Shown here piece after piece: positions 11,230 through 23,122 of a stretch of 64,000 nt of DNA. Made by a program: the position numbers and the translations under genes. This DNA comes from Symbiotaphrina buchneri. Its lineage: Eukaryota > Ascomycota > Symbiotaphrinales > Symbiotaphrinaceae. The notes beneath the pieces were generated by a model, which searched no databases, was not told the DNA's origin, and was given only the letters and a program-made list of their open reading frames with translations. Where the stretch lies: assembly GCA_001599915.1 (NCBI GenBank), contig BCIG01000029.1, positions 252,654 to 316,653 of the forward strand, in the 5' to 3' direction. Position 1 is the first letter of the stretch, and every line of letters begins with the position of its first letter.

Positions 11230-12034
11230 ATGACTCCGAAAGCTACGAAGAGCTCCAAAAGCGGGCATCCTTCACATCGGTCAACCCTCTCACTTCAAAA
11301 GACGGAGGTGATAATCAACGTCTATGATCTTCTGCCAGTGAGTCATCTTCGTTCTATACATTGGAGATTGTTGTATGATATTAATTACATGACTCCAGCC
11401 GGGCAAACTTTCTTCTTTCCTATGGTCTGTCGGAGGTTCTCTCTTACACTCTGGCGTTGTTATCAAAGACAAGGAATACGCATATGGTGGCCATGACCGA
11501 CCTGGGATGAGTGGGGTCTACTGGACCAGACCAAAGACGGAGCCACCTGGTGGCACTTTTCGCTGCGAGATATTGCACGGTTTCACTATCCGTCCAGAGG
11601 AAGAGATTGAAGATATCATCAAAGAGGCCTCACATAAGTTCCAGGGGACATCCTACAACCTTCTCACGAATAATTGCAATCACTTCACTTCCTACCTCTG
11701 CCAACAGCTCACTTCAAGGCCTGCTCCGAAGTGGCTAAATCGTGCAGCTAGTATCGGGGTAGCCCTACCTTGTGTCGTCCCAAGAGAGTGGATCTCTCCA
11801 CCAGACGGGGACACCGCTGATGGAGAGCTTCTGGAAAGTGAAGACGAGTCTGAAGAAAACAACAGATTGTTGCGTCATGACAGGGAACGGAGGCGATTAG
11901 CAGAGGAGGGATATGAGGATTCTGACTGGGATAGCGCAGAGGATCGTCGCCAAGGAGGTAGTGGGAAAGGGAAGGCCGCTCTCAGGGATACATCTGGCAG
12001 ACCTTTGCCGCCTGGAGAGAGGGCTCCTGCGTGA
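11230..12034 (+). CDS. PPPDE/DeSI-like cysteine peptidase (DUF862)
   Basis: Putative deubiquitinating or deSUMOylating isopeptidase of the PPPDE fold. Exons 11230-11337 and 11399-12034 close to 247 residues. The papain-like dyad is visible: His in EYAYGGHDRPG and Cys in NLLTNNCNHFT, the two hallmark motifs of the family. The N-terminal strand VIINVYDLLPPGKLSSFLWS also fits. The C-terminal 80 residues are charged and acidic, likely disordered. The first Met is followed by a basic Ser/Lys stretch. It is convergent with the uS11m gene. Confidence 0.92.
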
Positions 12035-12277
12035 TGAGGAGCGATACCTTGTGGTTTTATGTTAACAGTACTTTGATACCCCGATGGTCCGGCAAGAAAA
12101 AGGAGTTTCGTCGCGCGCATGAACAATCCGTTCTCCTGTCTTGACTTCTATTCCCCTATAGCATGGTCTCAACAATGAAAAGGCCTGACTTGGCAGTCGT
12201 TGCCACAAACGGACATTCAACCGCATGATTCTTGTTTACTATCGATACACTCTTCCCCGATGACCCCAAAAAACCGA

Positions 12278-13045
12278 TCAACCCAACCTTCTAGGCTTGG
12301 GACTTCTTGTACCACCGAATTTCAACCTTGTTGCGTCCGTTACTCGTACCACCCTCGGTCTAAGGTTTCGTCCCTCCGTACCCATCAGCGCCTTTGATAC
12401 GGCTTCTCTGCCTGCGCCAAACCCTCGCAGAATGACCTCCAGTGATCTGATCTCCCTCAGGAGCCCCTGCTCTTGTATTCTTCCCATAATATAAGCTCCC
12501 AACTGATATGCTGCATCGTACGAACCTCGATTTCCTTTCCGGAAGCCGATCTGCCCACAGCTGACGGTCATCAATGTATCCCGATTAGGCTTGGTGAGCG
12601 TGATGTGCGTGTTGTGCTTATGTGCGTAGATATTGAGGTGATGTGGCTCTTCAATGACCCGTGCAGTCTTGAACACAGGATTGAAGAGCGAGCTGTCATA
12701 ATCTAGGAACCCAGGATTGCTCAGCTTATTTTTCGGTTGCCGGTCTTTCTGATTTGCAGAGATCTGGTCGAACAGTCTATCTAATGCTGAGTCGGCAAAG
12801 GCGCCCTTGAACTCTGGCTTTGCCGCCGGGGAGTCATTCCTGCCCGCGGGAGCTTCGGTTTCAAAGGCCGGTTGACCAGCGACCTCTGTAGTGGATGTTT
12901 TGCTCGAAGATCCCTTGGGGTCCTCAGCAGCTGCGGAGGGAGTAGAGTGGAAGAGGCGGAGCATGCGAGGCTGCGTAAAACGCGCACGCTTGCATTGATG
13001 ACATATCGACTGGATGAACCGCGGTCTGAAAAGCTCAGTGGCCAT
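12278..13045 (-). CDS. mitochondrial small-subunit ribosomal protein uS11m (yeast Mrps18 type)
   Basis: Component of the mitochondrial 30S-like subunit platform. A single exon of 255 residues from ATG at 13045 (MATELFRPRFIQS); upstream in-frame codons lack an ATG. The first 45 residues are basic and Arg/Ser rich, a likely presequence ending near LRLFHSTPS. A low-complexity linker follows. The S11 domain fills about 130-255, with HNTHITLTKPNRDTLMTVSCG, the helix AYQLGAYIMGR, then RGFGAGREAVSKAL and the closing RVTDATRLKFGGTRSPKPRR, all characteristic of S11. It is divergent from TIM44 over 239 bp. Confidence 0.93.
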   Translation of the reverse strand: MATELFRPRFIQSICHQCKRARFTQPRMLRLFHSTPSAAAEDPKGSSSKTSTTEVAGQPAFETEAPAGRNDSPAAKPEFKGAFADSALDRLFDQISANQKDRQPKNKLSNPGFLDYDSSLFNPVFKTARVIEEPHHLNIYAHKHNTHITLTKPNRDTLMTVSCGQIGFRKGNRGSYDAAYQLGAYIMGRIQEQGLLREIRSLEVILRGFGAGREAVSKALMGTEGRNLRPRVVRVTDATRLKFGGTRSPKPRRLG

Positions 13046-13284
13046 GGCGGTGGATTGTGGATGCAAATGGCGTTGTGGAAAAGTCAAGCTGGGGATAATC
13101 TCGGAGGTGAGGACGGAGGTGTGGTCAACGGAGCTTTCCGCGATGGAAGTTTTCTGCGCAACACCCGGTGAACACCAGCTTCCCGACTATACCACTCTCA
13201 ACAGTTGCCTTCCGTTCTCGGGCCGTGGTGTTATTATTGCCTCGAGACAGGCTCCTGACGACGGGATACTACTGGACCGTAAAA
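13046..13284. promoter_or_regulatory. 239-bp divergent promoter of two mitochondrial-protein genes
   Basis: Lies between the start codons of uS11m (minus) and TIM44 (plus). Such a short head-to-head spacing implies overlapping promoters. An open frame crosses it on the plus strand into TIM44 but has no ATG, so TIM44 is called from 13285. Confidence 0.55.
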
Positions 13285-15011
13285 ATGAACGTCCTTGGAC
13301 GGGCACGACTCGATGGAAGAGCCGCTTGCGCGATCGTTGCGAAAGACTTGAGCTCCGCATTACGGCCTTCATATGGCAGGACAGCTGCATACAGGCGGTC
13401 ATTGACCCAGACTTCTCAAATTTCACAGCAGCAATCCTCTCCATTCTCCTCCAACCTCCTTACATCTTCTCAAATAATCCTACGGTCACGTTTTCTGCCT
13501 GGACATGTCAACCTTTCTCTCGGCATCGGCGCCACCGCAAAGCGAAATTTACACTCTAGCGCACAGGCATACCAGCAACAGCGCAGCGCTCAGGATATAA
13601 AAGACCCTCCACGGCAGCCGGGTACAGATACTGGAGCAGGTGCCGAGGACACTGCTAAGGCGTCTACTGACGAGAGGGGCCCCAAAGATTCCTCGGAAGG
13701 AGAAGAGGCAAAGGAAGGTGAAGAATCCTCCAAGGAGAAAAAGAAAGAGGAAGATGCTCCGCCACCACCTCCTCACGGAGACAAGACCCCATGGCAGGTC
13801 TTCACTGAGACCTTGCAAACCGAATTCAAGAAATCAAAGGAGTGGAACGAGTCTACGAAGGCCTTGGCGTCGTCTGCTCACCAGTTCACCGAGAATGAGT
13901 CTATCAAGCGCGCTAGACAGGCATATTCAACTGCAACCGATACGGCTACTTCAGCAACTGCGAAGGTTCTGAAGAAGACTGCCAGTGCTGTTGGACAAAG
14001 CGCTGCATGGACGTGGGATACACTGCCAGTAAAAGGCGTAAGAGCAACAGTCAATGCCACAGCAAGCGGGCTCGAGAAGATTACCCGACCCGTAAGGGAG
14101 ACAGAAACCTACAAGAAGGCTGTTGGTGGTGTTAAGGACGTCATAGATGATGGTAGCAGTTCCAGATATGGTGGCTGGGTCGAGAAGGAGGAGAGACGGA
14201 AGAGAAGAGAACTTCGGGAATTGGAAGAGGCTAGGCTGACCGGCAGACCCGGTAGGAGGGCGGAAAAGATGGAGGAAGATCCTAAGTGAGTCAACGACCT
14301 TTTTAGTGGGTAATTCAATTCATTAACAAGCGCAGTGCTGGAACGAACCTCACGGTACATAAGGATGCAGCCTGGAAGGAGTCGTGGCGCGAGTTCAAGG
14401 ACAAGAGCCGATTGATGCAGTCCCTCTTCAATATGAAAGAGACCTTCAACGAGTCTGAGAACCCTCTCATATCTACAGCAAGGAGTATCTCCGATCGCGT
14501 GGCAGGATTTTTCGCCGAAAATGAGACTGCCATGGTCATCAAAAAGTTCCGTGAGATGGACCCCAGCTTTCAGCTCGAACCATTCCTTCGAGAAATGAGA
14601 GAATATATTCTTCCTGAAGTCCTTGATGCCTATGTCAAAGGCGACGTGGAAACTCTCAAACTATGGCTATCAGCAGCGCAGTTCCAAGTCTATCAGGCAC
14701 TTTCGCAACAATATACAACTGCTGGGTTGAAGTCCGACGGTCGAATCCTAGACATCCGTCATGTTGATATTCTGTCAGCCAGGATGCTGGAACCAGGAGA
14801 GATTCCTGTGTTCATCATCACCTGCCGTACACAGGAAGTCCATGTGTATCGGAATATCAAGACGAACGAGCTTGCGGCGGGAATGGAGGATAGGGTACAA
14901 CTGGTGACGTACGCCATTGGCGTAACGAGGATACCAGAGGATGTCAACAATCCAGAGACTCGTGGTTGGAGATTGCTGGAGCTGCAAAAGAGCAATCGCG
15001 ACTACATTTGA
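13285..15011 (+). CDS. TIM44: Tim44, matrix subunit of the TIM23 import motor
   Basis: Peripheral matrix protein that recruits mtHsp70 (Ssc1) to the TIM23 channel. Exons 13285-14285 and 14336-15011 close to 558 residues; the 50-nt intron has GTGAGT, a TTAAC-like branch motif and CGCAG. Residues 1-95 are Arg/Ser/Gln rich and end near NLHSSAQAY, a typical presequence. A charged linker follows. Then comes the conserved middle (TPWQVFTETLQTEFKKSKEW...) and the C-terminal Tim44 domain from about 370, with NPLISTARSISDRVAGFFAE, DPSFQLEPFLREMREYILPE and the final WRLLELQKSNRDYI. The ATG at 13285 is the first in frame. Confidence 0.95.
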
Positions 15012-15828
15012 GGCGCATGTCGAAATTGCGCATCACCCTCTTGGTTACACACTGAACTTCCAACGTTGTGTCCTTTCTTGCAAGAAGCACTCTTCTCATT
15101 TGTTGATGGGCATTTGTATGGCGAGCACGCTTTGCATGTCTCCGGGCTATGGGAGACCGTCTTCATTACCAGGATGTGGAGTCATCGTTCCAAAAGAGGT
15201 CCCACTCTTTCCTGCTTGGGCGGCGTTTCATGTTGTCACTCACCCCTCTTTCAGTCGCTCGACAGGTGCGGCTTCCGGTTCTACCGTGTGTATCTATGAT
15301 CTAGTTGTTGGTCTGGAACGGGCCATGTATGTATGAGTATGTGGAGATCACGCAAAGCCGAAGGCATTTACACAACATCCGGGATGTAGAACTGCACGAA
15401 TGATTAAAAAATGTACCGGGAGCTGTTTATCCTGCATTTGAGTGTATACACAGTAATATTAAAGTCCAATGGGATGGTGGTAGCTCCCCCTGTCAATATG
15501 ATCACATGCGGCAGAAGCCGAGCCTTATGACCGCATTTAATACCCCGTAGTCGGCTGAGCTATCCAGGTGTCACTGTCACCTTCATCAGACATCTCCAGT
15601 CCACCTTACCCGCCTGCTGTAAACCAGCTGGTATGGGCAGACAATCCCTTCCAGTATCCATTTCCATCTCTATATTTGAAGGCTCATTGCATCTGCGCAT
15701 TCCGCTGTGATCCGCTCTGCGACGCGCATGCCGCTGACCAACACTTGCTCGCAAGCTCCAGGCAACCTTCCGCTTCTCAGCGCGGCGCAAACGCAAAAGC
15801 TCTTATTGACATTGCGAATGTCGAATGA
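15012..15828. other. intergenic, TIM44 3' side to VRL1 promoter
   Basis: About 820 bases with no gene; only short open frames without family character. It should hold the TIM44 terminator and the VRL1-type promoter. Confidence 0.4.
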
Positions 15829-18800
15829 ATGCACCCATTAAACCCCTTTCTGCGGGCCTTCTTCCGAAGTACCCTACCCGGACAATGTTCCCCGGTTCAC
15901 CATCATGTAAGCTCCTGTTTACTTTCATTAAGATCACAAAAGGACTGGCTGACAACAGCCCTCCGACCTCAGATTCTCCTCGTCCCCAGTATCGAGGGCC
16001 TCTATACAGCCCGTGATCGGGAGACAAATGCTCTATACGCCGACCTTGTTGGTACGGAAGAATTCCTGGGTAGTCATGTGTTGCGCCTACCGAACGGGCT
16101 TGCGCCGGGATCAGGGAAGGATGGCGATGCGTTACGGGACAACAGAGGAAAGGCCAAGCAATTCTCGACGGTCAATGGGAGGACGGTAGCGATTAAGGAT
16201 ACCTTCGTGTACAGCAATAAGGGTATGCTCCCACCCTCTTCTACCGTTCTGGATATGCTTACGGCTTGATTGAATAGGATTCAAGTCACTCAACCAGGCG
16301 CAGCTACTCGACGACACCCTATACTATCCCGACGCGACTAATTCGCAACCATGGCTTGTGTACTATATCTCCAGGCCCTTGTTAGGTTCCTTCGAGGCGA
16401 TCAGCATTGTCCCTGCGGCGCTACCTGGCACTGGGATGCCATCAAACGTCAAGCCAGGCGCTGGAACAGCATCTCAGTCCACGATAGGCCTCCGAAAAAA
16501 AGATATCAAGTCATTCAATGAACTTCTCAATCAATTCCCTATGATTGCAAGGCAGATGCAACCGGGTCTCGAGCGGCTATTCAAAGAATTCCACGGGAAT
16601 TTTGAGAAGCCATTACCTCCTACACCATCTCAATCCGTCGACGCTTTGGGAAACCGGCTGTCTCCCCGATCAGGCGGATCCAGCCCCCTGGCTTATTCGA
16701 ACGGCCATCTAAGCCCCCCAAGTACAGTACCGGTATACACAGAGGATGATGAAGACTTGATGCGGCGTGCTCTGGAAACGGCAGTAACCACTGCAATTGA
16801 CCATTTTCAGCTTGTGGACAAACAACAGCTTTCTCTTCTGGGAGCAACGACCGATTTAACTGGTCCTGTGGTGGAACGTCTTATCGAGCAATACATCGCG
16901 GAGCAGTTGCATGACTCGTTGATATTTCCCCGACTTTGCTCTTTAAAACGGACCGAAGATCAGGAACTGGAGTCTAGGATACGGCAAATGGAAAATCTCG
17001 ATGTCTCTCAAGTAGGAATTACACTGCAGGGTGGGTCCGATGGAAGAGATGAACTGCGTGTCCGCTTGACCAAAGCGGTTGAGGAGTTCAGGAAGATGGG
17101 AATAGCAGGAAGCCCTCAAGAGATGTTGAATATCCTTTTGGCGACGGAAAAGATCCTGACAAGCGCCAATGCAGCGGCAGATGGTGATATTTCAAAGACT
17201 GAGGGACTCCCGGGATCTGATACCAAATCGGAGAAACCTCCCTCGACGTTCCGGAGCGATGCTGATACTCTTGTCGCGCTCCTGCTTATTGTCGTCATCC
17301 GCTCGCAGGTTCGGCATTTACAGGCTCGGCTCACGTACATGCGCCAATTCATATTTATCGACGATGTTGAAGGCGGAGAGCTGGGGTATGCCTTGAGCAC
17401 CTTCGAGGCTGTGCTATCTTATCTATTCAAGGATTCCGCGGGACTCCGGAAAGCTAGCAGACGCAACCGAAAGCTATGGGAAGCTGTACGTACAGGAGAT
17501 ATACCTCAGATACGGGCTATTCTGGACCCAGATGCCCCCGATCCGCAGTTTGAGGTCTTCAAATCAGGTATAGTAGAAGAACCGGAAGAGGTTACTCGCC
17601 GACAACCCACGACTCTTTTTGCCGATGATGCGTGGAACGAAAGAATGTCAGCGGCTACGTCCCATTATGACGGATCTGACCAGGAAGATAATCTCGATGG
17701 GAGCACTAAGGTCCCTTCGCAGAATGGCTCAGTCCTTGGAACCTTTTCGACTGGCAGCACGGACATTGATAGCGAGCCTGAGCCATCGCCATTGGCCCAT
17801 GTTTTCCCTTTCGCTATACGTCGGGATCCCATACAAAAGGTTACTCCTCGAAAGAAGAAGCGAGTCTCCATGGATACAAGAAGCTTCTCAAGCGCGTCAT
17901 CTGGCTATTCTTCACATTCAAGAGCTACGACCATTGACTCAATTGTTAGTAGCATCGAGGGGGATACTTCTCTTGATAAGCTGGCGAAGACTCAAGACCG
18001 AGCTGGAGAATCAGTGCCAATGATGGCAGTGGAAAGCCGACAACCGGCCTCCTTACGCTACCTTCTGACACTGGAGGAATTCTTCCCATTAAGTGCCGTG
18101 CTTGAAGATACGAATAATGATGGCACGACATTGTTCAGTGCTGCCGTACAGTTGGGACATACTGAGCTCATTGATATTATTCTGGACTTTGTTCTTCAAG
18201 CAGAGGAAAGAACAGTCATATCCTATCTACTACGTCAAGACAAGAGGGGTAGAACAGCTGCACACTACATGTTCAATGCACCTTACCTCATAGAGCGGAT
18301 TGGCCGATTGATTCCATGGCGGCTGAGAGACAAAAACGGACAAACACCATTGTTCGCCCTGTGCCGATCGTATGACCACGCTAATTATCGAGACATGGTC
18401 GATAAGGCATTGTCAATAGCCGCTACTTGTCAAAATGACAGCCAACCACTGCATCTTGACGATCACATTGATGCGAAAGGAAACACCTTGTTACATATCG
18501 TCAGCGATCCTCCGCTTGCGAAACGAATACTCGTTGAATGTGATACGGACACTAATGCTACGAATGATAAACGACTTACGGCCCTAATGGTTGCTAGCAA
18601 ATATGGAAGGATAGATATGGTTCGAATATTATTTAGTGACCCTCGGGTCGACCTATATGCTCGAGATCAACGAGGATTGACAGCTGTAGAGGTAGGGAAA
18701 GATGATGAGGTCCGAAACAGGATCGATGACATGATTCTTTTCACAACGCCTCCAGGCGAGGATGGCCGAAGGACTGCGGTCGTCCGATCTGATTTTGTGG

Positions 18801-20268
18801 AGGACAACTCAATTCGACTCATTTTGAAATCCGGTATACCGGAAGATGAGTCTACAGTTACTGTCACTACATGCAAGCGCACTCTGGCCGATTTCGAAAA
18901 CTTGGCCAAATGGCTTGCAGTGGAGCAACCCGTTTCTTGGATACCCGCTCTCGCGGAGTTTCGCAGTCCTCATCAGATACCCACGAAGCCGTCTCGGGCT
19001 GTACTCCGTGAGATCCAAACACGGCTTGACAGCTTTCTGCGCATCCTGCTCACTCATCCCACATTCTCGACTCACGAAATGCTCTGGGAGTTCTTCCTTG
19101 TTCCAGAAATACACCCTCACATGATGGCAGAGCGCAGTCGACGGAAGGCGGAGGCTCGAATCGAGAAGATCAGGGAGGAGTATGAGCCCATACCCGATAT
19201 CAAGGATGTTGAGCTCTTCGTTATGACCGCTAGAGATCAACTACGAGCTCTCCAGTCCGGCACTCAACGGCTTATCCGCCGTGTGAACCGGCTGCGGAAT
19301 ATCACTTCTGGTACGCAACCTTCCGTCTTTACCCTTAGTCCTGCTGACCAGACATAGACCTCTCCACTGCCCACCAACTTCTGACTCCTCATGTCAATGC
19401 GCTCAACTTCCTACCCAACTCCACGACTACCGCATTCACCCGCTACGTCTCTACCTTGACCCCTCCTTCAATGCCCTCAAATCCCTACACCACCTTCCTA
19501 ATTTCATTGTACCAACAAGCATCTTCACTCTCTGCCCTTCTTGTCTCATTATCAAATCTGACAACCCAAATCAACCATCTCGCAACCAAGCGCAAGGAAA
19601 TCGACCGGCATGCAGCGTCAGCTCGTCGAGCGGACAGGTGGCCAGCGGCGCTTGGACTTTTGGACGAAACCAGGGAGAGGGTGCGGAGAGAGGCGGAGGC
19701 AAGGGAGAAGAAAACAAGAGAGGAAGTAGTGGATCTGGAAAGAGAGTTGAGCTGGAGTTGGGGAGTCGTCGTGGGTGAGCTTGCGGGCTGGTATGCGAAC
19801 CGCGCGAAAGTCAGTGGGAACAAAAAGGAGTCTGCGTCTCAAAAGCTGGCCAGTGCCAAGAAGAATTCCGTCGAGACTGGGCCGAACGGCACTGGTAACG
19901 CGTCTGGGACTGGGGCGCAAACAACAACCTCCGCAAATGGGGCGCAGCCCATGACCCCGACTACTCCAGCTCTGGCCTCGGATCGAGGCTCCTCTCGACC
20001 ATTCTCCACGCCGGCGACTGCGCCGGCCCGAAACGCCGTTCGTGAGCTGGCCCGAGGGATGCTAGTGCTGGAGCGGGCGAGATTGGACAGCATGCGTAGG
20101 GCCCTGAGGAATGTCGTCACCATCAGATCGGAGCTTGCGCCCTCCAAGACTGGAGATAAGGAGGAGGATAGGAGTAATGATGGGAATTCGCTCGCAGGTG
20201 GTGATAATGAGGTGGAACATCGGGGCAGGAATAGGGTCAGGGATGAGCGCAGGAATGGTGGTGGATAA
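15829..20268 (+). CDS. VRL1: VPS9-ankyrin-PX-BAR protein, Vrl1 (VARP-like) type
   Basis: Predicted endosomal Rab5-family exchange factor that is also an SNX-BAR-like coat protein. Exons 15829-15906, 15973-16222, 16278-19310 and 19358-20268 close to 1,423 residues. The 66-nt first intron is a multiple of three, and removing it joins HHH to ILLVPS. In order: a VARP-type N-terminal region to about 250; a VPS9 domain about 330-470 (ADTLVALLLIVVIRSQ, GELGYALSTFEAVLSYL); ankyrin repeats about 700-920 (GTTLFSAAVQLGHTELI, GNTLLHI, LTALMVASKYGRIDMVR); a PX-like region about 940-1040 (CKRTLADFENLAKWLA); and a long helical BAR-like tail from 1050. The last exon is clearly the same gene. This order matches yeast Vrl1 of the VINE complex, a metazoan VARP relative. 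Confidence 0.9.
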
Positions 20269-20540
20269 TAGTGTTCGGCGTGTACGATTAGCAATTGGGC
20301 GGCGTGGAAAGGAACATCTTTCAAGCAGGCGAAACTACGAGGAGGCGTGCGATATCCTTGCATCGAGTCCGTTGATATCACAGCTAATTACCCTATCCTG
20401 CAATGTACCGTGCTGTGCAGTCTTAGGGTTTTCTGTCTATGACTACTAGGAGACGTAGCATTTCATTTCTATTGCTATTCCGCTGTCATGGGATTTTAAA
20501 ACACAACATCCAGACTCGATCATCTCGATAGTACTTCGGA

Positions 20541-21835
20541 CTACTGCGCGCCCCGTCCCCTCCCAGCACCCGCACCTGCGCCGCCCATGAAATTCCGCGC
20601 CCTATTAAGTGAAGTTAATACCTTGTCACGCCAAAAGCTATCAAGTCAACAGAAGAGGCAGGGGCCAACTCACATCTCCGCAATGCTAGGATCCTGCATC
20701 AAAGAGCTCAAACCGGGCATACCGCCTCCACCACCTCCCGCGCCACCAGCACCACCTGCACCACCACCTCCTCCACCGCCAAATCGGTCAGCCATCTCGC
20801 GTAAGCGAGGGTTGCTCATGATGTTGTTGAGCATGTCCGGGTTGGACATGATGTTCTGCGCCATGCTCGCGAACATGGGATTGTTCATCAGCGACGCCAG
20901 ATCCGGCATCCCACCTCCGCCGCCGCCTGCGCCTCCACCCGCGCCTCCACCCAGCATACTTGCCAGCGACGAGAGATCTGGCATGCCGCCGCCTGGTGCA
21001 CCGCCTCGTGGAGACGCGGGAGTCGGCGACGTGGTCTTCGCCTCTTCATCGGCCCGCTTGCGCGCCGTCTCGAGCCCGCGTCGCATCGCCTCGCTGCCGC
21101 CATTGCCCTCGGCCTCGACGCCCTTCTCATAGGCCTCGACGGCGCCCTTCGCGTCGCCGAGCGCGAAGCGCGCCAGGCCCAGGCGGCTCCAAGCTTTGGT
21201 GTATTTGGGATCGCTGGCGACGGCCATTTCGGCGTCCTGCGCTGCAGACGCATGGTCGCCCGACGCGCTGTACGCGGCCGCGCGGTTCGAGAGGTAGATC
21301 GCGTTGCCGGGGACGAGGTCCAGCGCGGAACTGTAGTGCGCGATGGCCGTGCTGTAGTCCTTGCTGGCCATGGCTGCGTTGCCTTTGCTCTTCAGCGCCT
21401 CAGCGTCCTTGCGCTGCTGCTCGCTTGGGCCCGCTCCTGAGCTCTTCGCCGCGCCGCCTGCAGGTGTTTTGGGACTGCTTGGGCGGCCCTCTTGTGCGCT
21501 GCTGCTGCCGGATGTGGACGCCGTGCTCTTGCCCTTGAGTTTCTCGTACACGCTGTAGATGCTGAGCAGGTTCTGGCCGCCCAGGGCGTCGGCCTTGGCG
21601 GCGCTGTCGGACGGGTCGACTTTGAAGCAGTCGGCTATGCAGGAGCTGGCGACTTCGATGCTTTCGGCGTCTTCTGGGGAGAGCGTCCCGTCGGTTAGAG
21701 AGGTCGAGAGGAAGTCGAGGATGGCGAGCGCTAGGCGCTGTTTTGACGGTGTGAGACCGGCCTGGATGGAGATGGGTTAGTATGTGCCAGGTTATAGAAG
21801 GAAGGGATGGAATAGGATGCTGTGAGGCATACCAT
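20541..21835 (-). CDS. SGT2: Sgt2, small glutamine-rich TPR co-chaperone (GET pathway)
   Basis: Cytosolic co-chaperone that hands tail-anchored proteins to Get4/Get5 and Get3. Three minus-strand exons (21835-21833, 21761-20674, 20601-20541) close to 383 residues. The first exon is only the ATG, followed directly by GTATGC. The N-terminal dimer domain is LALAILDFLSTSL...SCIADCF. Three TPRs at roughly 120-230 carry KSKGNAAMASKDYSTAIAHY, NRAAAYSASGDHASAAQDAE and KAWSRLGLARFALGDAKGA. The C-terminus has the Met/Asn-rich client-binding region (MNNPMFASMAQNIMSNPDML) inside long Gly tracts, ending MARNFMGGAGAG. Poly-Gly codons create long false frames on the other strand. It is divergent from TMA20 over 288 bp. 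Confidence 0.94.
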
Positions 21836-22123
21836 CTCTGTAGTGTGTCTGTTGTGGGAATGGATGAAGGTGGTATCAGCAGTTGAGATGTATTCAAACT
21901 GCCTGAGATGTGGAGATGGAAAGCTGCAGCCTTCTAGAATGTGGCCTTGCGAGCTAGCTAGCTAACCTGGCAGCCTGAGCTCACCGTAGTCGAGGCCCCT
22001 CGGTGACCTAGACAAACCATCCAAGCAATACCTAGACCCCACACCTCACCGCCCTCCAAATCTCAAGCTCACAGCTCCAGCTCCTCCAACCGCAGCTTCA
22101 AATCCCCGTCTCCCAGCCTCACA

Positions 22124-22764
22124 ATGTTCAAGAAAGAGTATGACTCTAATTGTTCCCTTGTATGAGAACCTCACTAACAAATTCTGTCAGCATCACCCCC
22201 ACCGCGCGCCAAAAGGTCAAGTCCTCCGTGCAGCGGCACCTGCGCACCCTCCTCCTCGAGACCTACCCTCTCCTCACACCCTACATCGACGAGGTCCTGC
22301 CCAAGAAATCCCAACTAGACCTGATCAAGCTCCCCGATCGCGTCTCGCTATATCTCCTCTCGTCCACGCCGCTCTTCTACCAGCACATGGACGACGCGCC
22401 GGTGCCGCACCTGAAGCTCGTGCACGCCTTCCCGGCGGCCTTCCCCGCGCTGCGCATCGACCGCGGCGCCATCCGCTTCGTGCTGAGCGGTGCGGCGCTC
22501 ATGGTTCCCGGGCTGACGAGTACGGGTGGCAGGGTGCCGGGGGATGGGAAGGAGTGGGATGGCCCGTGTACCGGGAGAGCGGTGGAGGGCAGGGAGTTGG
22601 AGCCTGGAGAGGTCGTGGCGGTGTTTGCGGAGGGCAAGGAGGAGGCGTGTCTGGTGGGCCCGCTGAAGATGAGTACGAAGGAGATGAGGGAGAAGAAGAA
22701 GGGCGTGGCGGTGGAGGTGGGGCATTATTTGGGCGATGGGTTGTGGAAGATGCATTTTGATTGA
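22124..22764 (+). CDS. TMA20: Tma20/MCT-1 PUA-domain translation factor
   Basis: With Tma22 (DENR) it recycles 40S subunits and aids re-initiation. Exons 22124-22137 (14 nt) and 22191-22764 close to 195 residues; typical length is about 180-200. The 53-nt intron carries a CACTAACA branch motif. The N-terminal MCT-1 domain contains SSVQRHLRTLLLETYPLL and IDEVLPKKSQLDLIKLPDRV; the PUA domain follows at about 95-180 (DRGAIRFVLSGAALMVPGL, VVAVFAEGKEEACLVG, GVAVEVGHYLGDGLW). Codon use in the second half is very G rich. It is convergent with the CK2 beta gene. Confidence 0.94.
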
Positions 22765-23122
22765 GAGGCATATAGCGCGGTTGGAGTTGAGGATGGGCAT
22801 GCCGATGTGCGCGGGGCGCTGAATGGCGTGAGAGGCTAGAGGAAAAGTTACCAACGGGCGTGGGTCTCACTTGAGTTGAGGGGTCATCAACAAAAGATCA
22901 TAGCTACAGCAGCACCCTGGTAAGCTGCATGGAATGGACATAGCAAGCACGATAGACGAGTCATGATTGCATTTCGAAGATACCGCTTGCGCCGTTACAT
23001 GCTTGGTCATCTCCCGCTTGAAACACCGTAAACTCCGATCGACGCCATCGAGTGCAGGTATCACGACGCTTCCTCCGCCTAAGCTGGCCTCATGAGAAGA
23101 AGATGAGAGTGCCACCGCGCGC
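22765..23122. other. convergent intergenic, TMA20 / CK2 beta
   Basis: About 360 bases between two stop codons; no gene or structure seen. Confidence 0.4.

Noticed and set aside
20587-21538. Long plus-strand frames opposite SGT2 rich in Pro/Ala/Arg
   Set aside because: They mirror Gly/Ala-rich SGT2 codons on the other strand, have no family features and conflict with a clear TPR gene.
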